Source: Enoplolaimus lenunculus (lineage: Eukaryota; Nematoda; Enoplea; Enoplida; Thoracostomopsidae). From it: a DNA stretch of 64,000 bases. Positions 58,076 through 64,000 of the stretch are shown here, one piece after another (the first letter of the stretch is position 1; the number at the start of each line of letters is the position of its first letter). The notes below the pieces were generated by a model that did not search any database, had not been told where the DNA came from, and worked only from the letters and a program-made list of their open reading frames with translations. The stretch spans positions 1-64,000 of the forward strand of contig JASANG010000650.1 of the NCBI GenBank assembly GCA_030248215.1, read 5' to 3'. A program made the translations under genes and the position numbers.

Positions 58076-58440
58076 GAGTAAACTAATTACTCAAAAGTAA
58101 CCCGGGGACGGTAATATACCGAGCAAAGAAAAAGGCGCATCTGTACACTTGGCGATCGGAAGTCCGGATTCCGCAGGTCTAATGGAGCTTGAATAATTCC
58201 GGTAAGCGTTCCGGTCAAGTGCAAAGCACTCAACATGTATGTTTATACGGCAAGATTCCACTAAAAAGTTACACAGTGCTAACGTCAACACTGAAAATCC
58301 GTTTAGTTTCGCTGCGAAGCGGTAATTCTGTTGAACATTTTTCAGAAGAAATGTCGAAAGGCTCAAAATTTTTGACAGGAAGTTGAGAAATATTTTAGTC
58401 AACTTGGACCAACGCGAAAGGTCTCCATCACATCGCCTTA

Positions 58441-58717
58441 AGCCCTATTCACACGTGCAAGTTTTTGTTGCGAGAACTTGCAGCAGAAAATTGCACGCAG
58501 AACTTGCTTTTTTTCATCAGCCAATGAGAAAGCGGCTTCAATAAATTCGCTGACACTTGAAGGGTTATTCACACATGTAAACTAAATTCCTAGCTACGAT
58601 TTTTAATGAATCATTTGCAGCTGCAAGTTTTTCGAACGGAATTTTTGACAAAACTTGAAAGTGCACGATGCAGCTGCAAGTTCTCGCAGCAAACACTCGC
58701 ACGTGTGAATAGGGTTT
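58441..58717. repeat. CACGTGCAAG inverted-repeat element
   Basis: CCCTATTCACACGTGCAAG and its inverted copy TGCACGTGTGAATAGGG-type end (CTCGCACGTGTGAATAGGG) bound ~277 bp, with TTGCAGCTGCAAG motifs inside. TTAA precedes the left end, and TTAA follows the related end at 15733, so the target may be TTAA. Confidence 0.65.
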
Positions 58718-59156
58718 TGCCAAGCTTAAAACCTTTCATAAACCATACAACTTTTACCCAGCACTAAAAATGACACTGCTAAAATTGCCAAATTTTCTAT
58801 CGCAGTCATAGACAGACTTCCGGTTGTACCTTGATACCAATAGTAAAACCTACCGAAGACCAATGATACCGCTGGTCCAATACAGTTAATCCTCGCCTAT
58901 CGTTTGTTACCCAACTTCCCTGGGTAAAGAATCCCAAATTTTTGTGCACGATTTGAAAATTTTTATATGCTGGTATGCCGAAATTTTCTTATCTGACCAG
59001 CGTTTACCCCCGGGTCCGCGTGGCAATACTGTCTCCAAGGGTTCAACTTTGCTTAAAACTTATAAGCAACATAATGATACCGGTCATCCATTACCTGTTT
59101 ATCCTCGGTGTAGGTCCTTCCGTATCCTAAATTCGCTCTAATCCCTATTTTTAGAT
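58718..59156. other. Gene-free stretch
   Basis: Unique sequence with one short TTGTACC scrap resembling an F end. Nothing else seen. Confidence 0.35.
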
Positions 59157-59382
59157 CCCATATTCTCAAATAATGTATAGCACCTATTACCAGTTAGTGA
59201 TAGATTTTCAAACTCGCAAACTATTGCAGCTGCTGATCTAAAAATTGGTGCATAATGAGAGAACCAATCGAATTTGAAAAATGTACTCAATTTCAAATCT
59301 GTCACGATTCCCTGGTTCGAGACAGTTTACACAAGACCTATCGCCAACTGGTAATAGATGCTACGCACATTTGAGTATACGG
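59157..59382. repeat. D element
   Basis: CATATTCTCAAATAATGTATAG and GCTACGCACATTTGAGTATACG are inverted ends, with CACCTATTACCAGTTAG and its mirror just inside. Confidence 0.7.
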
Positions 59383-60840
59383 GGACATAGAATTTAAAAC
59401 AGCTTCAGCTTAACAAAATACTTATCCAATCAAAAGTAGTTTTTAAATTTTACCCTACGTTTGTAAAAAAAACATCAAACAGAAATGGGGGTGTATTTTC
59501 TGTAATATTTATTTTCCGTCCCCCGTTATTTTACATATTCTGATATATATATATAAATATATATACATATATATATATGCATGTATATATGTATACATAT
59601 ATACATATATAAATATATACATTATTTGCTACGTCAAGTAATAATAATAATAATAATAACAATTATTACAATATATCACACTAAACACAATCAGTTCACC
59701 GTCATTTAGATATAATAGATACCTATGAACAATAGTAACAAAAGAATCTTAATTTAAGTAAATACAAAGAACTATTTAATATGATACATGTACATGTATC
59801 AGGGACCAAGCCAGGAACGAATGCATTTAGGGACGGTCTTGATTTTGATTTAGAGAAACATATTTTGTATTTTAGGATTCTGGTCCTCAAATCCTTTAAT
59901 CCTTTAACAGTGCCTTTTTATCGTCTCTGCAAAATTTTGCAATTATATATACCTATATATGTATATATCTATATATACATATATACATATAGCTATATAT
60001 GTATATATACATACATATATATTTGTATATATATATATACATATATAAATGTATACATTTATAAATTCCGTTTGCTTTTACTTATACATGGTCTCTCTCA
60101 TGATTACCAGTCAATATAACTCAAACACTATTTACTATGAAAAAAATCTAAATAAAATATTACTTTGATAACAAAACCCCTGCTCGAGCAGTCGTTTACT
60201 GTTTCCCTTCACTCTCCCCCCCCAAACTGTTCAATCACGTCTCCGTCGTATGTAAATTAAACTTATGTCTCGAGATAGGCAGCAGTAACAGCAACAAAAA
60301 AAATAAATATTTAGTGTATTTCAATTGGAAAAATAACAATAGTTAGCATAGTATATATGTATGTGGTTTTAAACAGCAAGCATTATAACTTAGTAGAAAC
60401 CCCCAAACATGAATGTCGTACACAAAACGTTTATAGAGACCTTGTCGTTTATACCTCAAACTGCCCCTAAATGTTGTATGGTTACCTTATAACTCGTGCT
60501 CAGTGGCGAGCTGTCCTCGTATTTAGTGCTTAACGCTCAAATTTCGAGCGCACACATAACAACAACAACAACAACAACAGCAACAACAACAACAACAACA
60601 ACATATATATTATAATAGTTGTGTGCAAAACGACAGAAATAGGAGACAGCAATATATATTTTTGAGTAAAACTCGTTAAGACATAAACTGAACTCTCTTG
60701 CTCGCTTGCTCTCTCTCGCTCTCCTACTCCCAGTACCTCAACTGCCACCCAACCGGATGCGCACGAACACGAGAAATTATTGTAGAATATTTGCTAGCTC
60801 CAAAAACTTTTATCACGACCATATTTCGCTAAACAAATAA
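59383..60840. other. Microsatellite-rich, gene-free stretch
   Basis: Alternating AT/TATACA runs lie at about 59540-59625 and 59945-60065, (AAT)n at about 59638-59660, and (CAA)n at about 60555-60602. Open frames through these are Tyr/Ile or Leu repeats and are not genes. Confidence 0.7.
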
Positions 60841-61560
60841 CTATTTCAATAGCCAATCAGCGGTTCGAGTTATTTATTAAATACTCAAATACGCAATCAG
60901 CGTTCGAAGTGCGTATTTTCATCGTCCAATCGAATTTACGCACACATTTAAGTGACCAGTGGCATCGCGAGCCCGTGATTACAATCACCCAATCAGATTT
61001 CAGTATTTGTGAGCAGTAAAAGATTTGTGTTTAAAAAGTAGTAAAATTCTGCTAAAATAGCTTTAACCAATCAAATTTGAGCTTACAAATCACGGCACTC
61101 AATTTAGCCAATCAGATTGATTCGAAACAGCGAACGGACCAGGGAATTTGTATTACTGAGGGCTGACAACGAATAAATCGTCAAAATACTGATTAGTGCA
61201 TTTATCCGATGCAAATGAATCTGGATTGAACCCCACGGCCTCTTGGCAATCCCTCTTCCTCCAACCCTGCACCAAAAGCGACCTTAGCTAATCAGATCGT
61301 CCTAAAATGTTTTTAACCAATCATATTTCAGTACCAAAATCTCCTACCCAATTAAACTGGAGGATTCCGAAACTATCGTAATCCGACTCGAGCAAAATAT
61401 AAAAATAACAGGCACTGATAAAACCTCAACCCCCCTCGTGTTCAGTTCGCTAATTTCTTCGATTACCCTCATTTTTATATTGTGATGATGGTCGATTAGA
61501 TAATATTGACTTTGACACGGGGGGGGGGCTATCCAATTAGATCGTCCCGAGTACTAGAGA
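60841..61560. promoter_or_regulatory. CCAAT-rich block, possible cis-regulatory region
   Basis: Eight CCAAT pentamers in the same orientation stand at 60853, 60926, 60989, 61067, 61108, 61317, 61348 and 61533. Near-matches are at 60893 (GCAATCAG) and 61288 (CTAATCAGATCG). Most extend to CCAATCAGAT. CCAAT is the NF-Y site, so an enhancer or promoter role is possible, but a decayed tandem repeat would look alike. The nearest gene in this window is SoxB1, about 10 kb away. Confidence 0.35.
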
Positions 61561-62034
61561 GGTACGTAAACAAGCAGAATTAGAGACAAAATAATTGAAA
61601 ACAAAATGATATATTAAGTTGAGTAACATTTCGGTTGAGATGGGGATAACATTTAACGTTGGTAGGATGACAAAAGACCCTACTGCTACAATGACTTAAG
61701 TACCGGCCGTACTCGATGTCCTATGAGGTTATAAATATTTATTGGTTTAACGCCGAGGTAAATCTTGGAACTTTGGGACAGACAGCAAACGAGATTTTGA
61801 CAGGGTCCGTGGTCGTCAGGGAAAACGTCGATTTAAACGAATCTTATTGGTTGGTATTATCAGGACGATTGGGACAAATATATATAGCCTTTTGGATGTG
61901 AGAAATTAAATTATATCTATTAGCAATATCAAGAGCCGTGGCAAATTAAAGGGGACCATGGGACTGCCAGCAAAAGGTACCCCCACCAACTGAGACCCAA
62001 CAATATATAATTCATCGGAAACTAAAGCATCGTT
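61561..62034. other. Gene-free stretch
   Basis: Unique sequence. An open frame at 61716-61901 has no family features. Confidence 0.35.
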
Positions 62035-62395
62035 AGAGTGCAGGTTGAAAGCGGAGGTAAAAAATACCGGAACCGGATGTCAACGAAACTTGATCGGATC
62101 CGGAGAAGAGGTGAAATTAGGTAGTACAAATGATGGTTATTATTAGTTAAAACTTTAGCCAATTTCTGCAATATGTTGTTAATTTGTTTGATTTGACGCT
62201 AAAAGTCGTGTCATTTAATTCTTGAAAATTGTACTAAAAGTTAAAAGCAAACACAACCAACGATACAACCTTTTGTAAAACTATGGAAAAGTTTTGGTAT
62301 CGCAATTACCTGAACATTGCGGCAGAAATTCTACCTCAGACGAAAGTAGAACCCGGGGCAGACCACCTGTTGTACGTTGACGGTAACGTTACGTG
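62035..62395. repeat. F element
   Basis: GTGCAGGTTGAAAGCGGAGG, CCGGAACCGGATGTCAACG and AAATTAGGTAG at the left, and CAGACCACCTGTTGTAC at the right, match the copies at 24.1 and 31.1 kb. Confidence 0.6.
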
Positions 62396-62467
62396 CCGGT
62401 AAACAGAGCTATTTCAACTAACCAGCCTTTGTCTGCTCGCTCGCTGATATGCAAAAAAATATTTTGC

Positions 62468-63107
62468 TAAATTCAAAACAATTATGTCTTAATATAGACT
62501 CCAGACATATATAAGTCTTGAATGCAAGACATTAGTTTCTGAAATGTTTCAGAAATCTGTATCTGTAATTTTTAACACTTATATGTCTTAAATTTATGAG
62601 TATGTTTCGTAAACGATTAAACAAATATTTCTGAAATACAATACAAATATATATGTCTGAAATATAAGACAAATATGTCTGAAATATAAGACAAATATGT
62701 CTGAAATAAAAGACTTCTTCAGCAAATTTGTGAGACAATGTCTTAGAAACAAGATTTGGCAGAGAAGTCGCCTTGAAAATTGGGAGTTGATCTCAACCAA
62801 ATTCCCTAATTTTACAACCTAAGATAAGTCCAAGACGTGAACTTTGGTTACACAGAGCCTGAGCTCAACCCGAAAAATCTTTGAAATTCAATTATTTATA
62901 TACTCTCTTAAGAATATAAACAAAGTAACATTGCATAAAATTCAGAGAATAAATTCTTAAACATATATATCACATTTTTGTTTTAACCATTTCAGACATT
63001 AATGTCTGAGCTAATGCTATTAATGTCTGAAATACAAGACATTTATGTCTTGAAAATTTTAAGAAAGTAGAAGTTTTGAAATTTTAATACAATTTATTTT
63101 GTGCGCA
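62468..63107. repeat. C-type element
   Basis: The arms have TGTCTTGAATGCAAGACAT, the core TTTTACAACCTAAGATAAG and CTCAACCCGAAAAAT, and the right end ATACAATTTATTTTGTGCG. Confidence 0.7.
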
Positions 63108-63307
63108 ATGCATATAGCACCTATCACCAGTTAGCAATAGATTTTCAAACTATCGGACTATTGCAACTTGCAGATATCAAAATTTGCACAGTACAGTATG
63201 TCGAACGTAACAAATGTGCTGAATTTGAAACCTAACCATTCTCTGGTTCGAAAGATACAAGGCCTATTCCAGCTGGTATAAGGTGCTACACACATTTGAG
63301 AATACGG
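63105..63307. repeat. D element
   Basis: CATATAGCACCTATCACCAG at the left and TGCTACACACATTTGAGAAT at the right are inverted partners. Its left end joins the C element at 62468-63107. Confidence 0.65.
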
Positions 63308-63494
63308 GTTTAGATCTGAGGTAAAAATTATCCCTTCCATAAAACGGACAACGACAAGACTGTAAATTGAAAGCCAAGATCCAAAGCGTTGGAGCAACTT
63401 GAATCGACGTTGAAATATTCAAATTTAGGGCCAAATGTATCTGAAAATTTTTATAATTTAAACTGCAAATCTGAACATTTTCAATTCAACTGCT

Positions 63495-63766
63495 TTAACC
63501 CTTTCGCTCAAAGAGTATACTATGAGCAACTAAATACAATAATGTACGAAGCAATACACACACTGTGAGCAGCGTTTAACATTTATAACATATATGCGCA
63601 GTGCAAAATCTCCACAAGACGTGAGAGCCTACTCGGGCTCGAGCGTCAAGCTCCTAAAGCTCAGTGGTCACCGTAAACGCCTCCCATTCATGAGACTGGA
63701 GATCGAATCTCACCTTAAAATTACATCTAATGTGAAATTGCAAATATTCATGTGAGAAAGGGCTAA
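63495..63766 (+). repeat. M element with tRNA-like core
   Basis: TTAACCCTTTCGCTCAAAGAG and ATGTGAGAAAGGGCTAA ends. The core has CTAAAGCTCAGTGGTCACCG and GAGATCGAATCTCACC. Confidence 0.75.
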
Positions 63767-63781
63767 TATTAACATAATGGC

Positions 63782-63944
63782 GCATGTTACTTTAAGGGGC
63801 GTCCAGGTTTCTGGTGGGTCTATAAAAGAGCGAGTTTACATTCTCGATTACATTTTTTCCTTAGGCATAGGCTTAGGAACACATTTTTGCAACGCTTAGG
63901 CTTAGAATACGCTAAATCTACTATTCCCCTTAAAGTAACATTGG
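63782..63944. repeat. T1 element
   Basis: GGCGCATGTTACTTTAAGGG to CCTTAAAGTAACATTGGCC with TTAGGC units. Flanks AACATAAT and AATATAAT agree at 7 of 8 bases. Confidence 0.75.
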
Positions 63945-64000
63945 CCAATATAATAGTGGAATAAACACAAATTCCTATTACAGGTTTAGGTTTAGGTTAA

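Overview
This is nuclear DNA of an animal. It is AT-rich, its genes are split by GT..AG introns with T-rich acceptors, and intergenic space is crowded with short inverted-repeat elements. Four genes are recognisable by protein similarity: SLC25A46 (+, 10 exons), KIN17 (+, one exon), ADAT2 (+, 2 exons) and a SoxB1-type transcription factor (-, 3 exons). A fifth gene (-, 6 exons, 6141-8997) has a consistent exon-phase model but I do not recognise it. The lineage is a marine-invertebrate type (a tunicate would fit), but nothing seen fixes the phylum.

Positions 1-12317 form one giant palindrome. The right arm (6149-12317) carries the first two exons of SLC25A46 and the whole unrecognised gene, both with clean frames and splice sites. 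The left arm (1-6109) is a poorer mirror copy with many small insertions, deletions and changes, worst next to the centre. This looks more like a fold-back read at a contig end than a biological duplication.

SLC25A46 runs to 18307 and carries a dead Tc1/mariner copy in intron 2. Between 18.3 and 21.6 kb lie two large AAGACA-type elements, one a nested composite. KIN17 (21632-22846) is followed by more elements and then ADAT2 (24926-26886), whose coding exon holds three in-frame 81-bp tandem repeats between its two zinc-binding motifs. From 27 to 42.9 kb I see no gene, only layered non-autonomous elements. Several carry internal arrays of the hexamer TTAGGC, and one family bears a tRNA-like segment inside TTAA-flanked inverted ends. 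The SoxB1 gene fills 42990-50949 with introns full of the same elements. The last 13 kb has no gene I can support. It holds more elements, AT microsatellites and a CCAAT-rich block at 60.85-61.55 kb upstream of SoxB1.

The genes have no shared pathway: mitochondrial outer membrane dynamics, DNA/RNA maintenance, tRNA wobble editing and developmental transcription. No viral or retroviral element was recognised. Element families are labelled here for convenience: A (AGTCAA palindrome), C (AAGACA), D (GTATTCTCAAA ends), E (AACTCA palindrome), F (CCGGAGCCGG), G (TAGGGTGGCGC ends), M (TTAA-flanked with tRNA-like core), T1 and T2 (GGCC ends, TTAGGC core).
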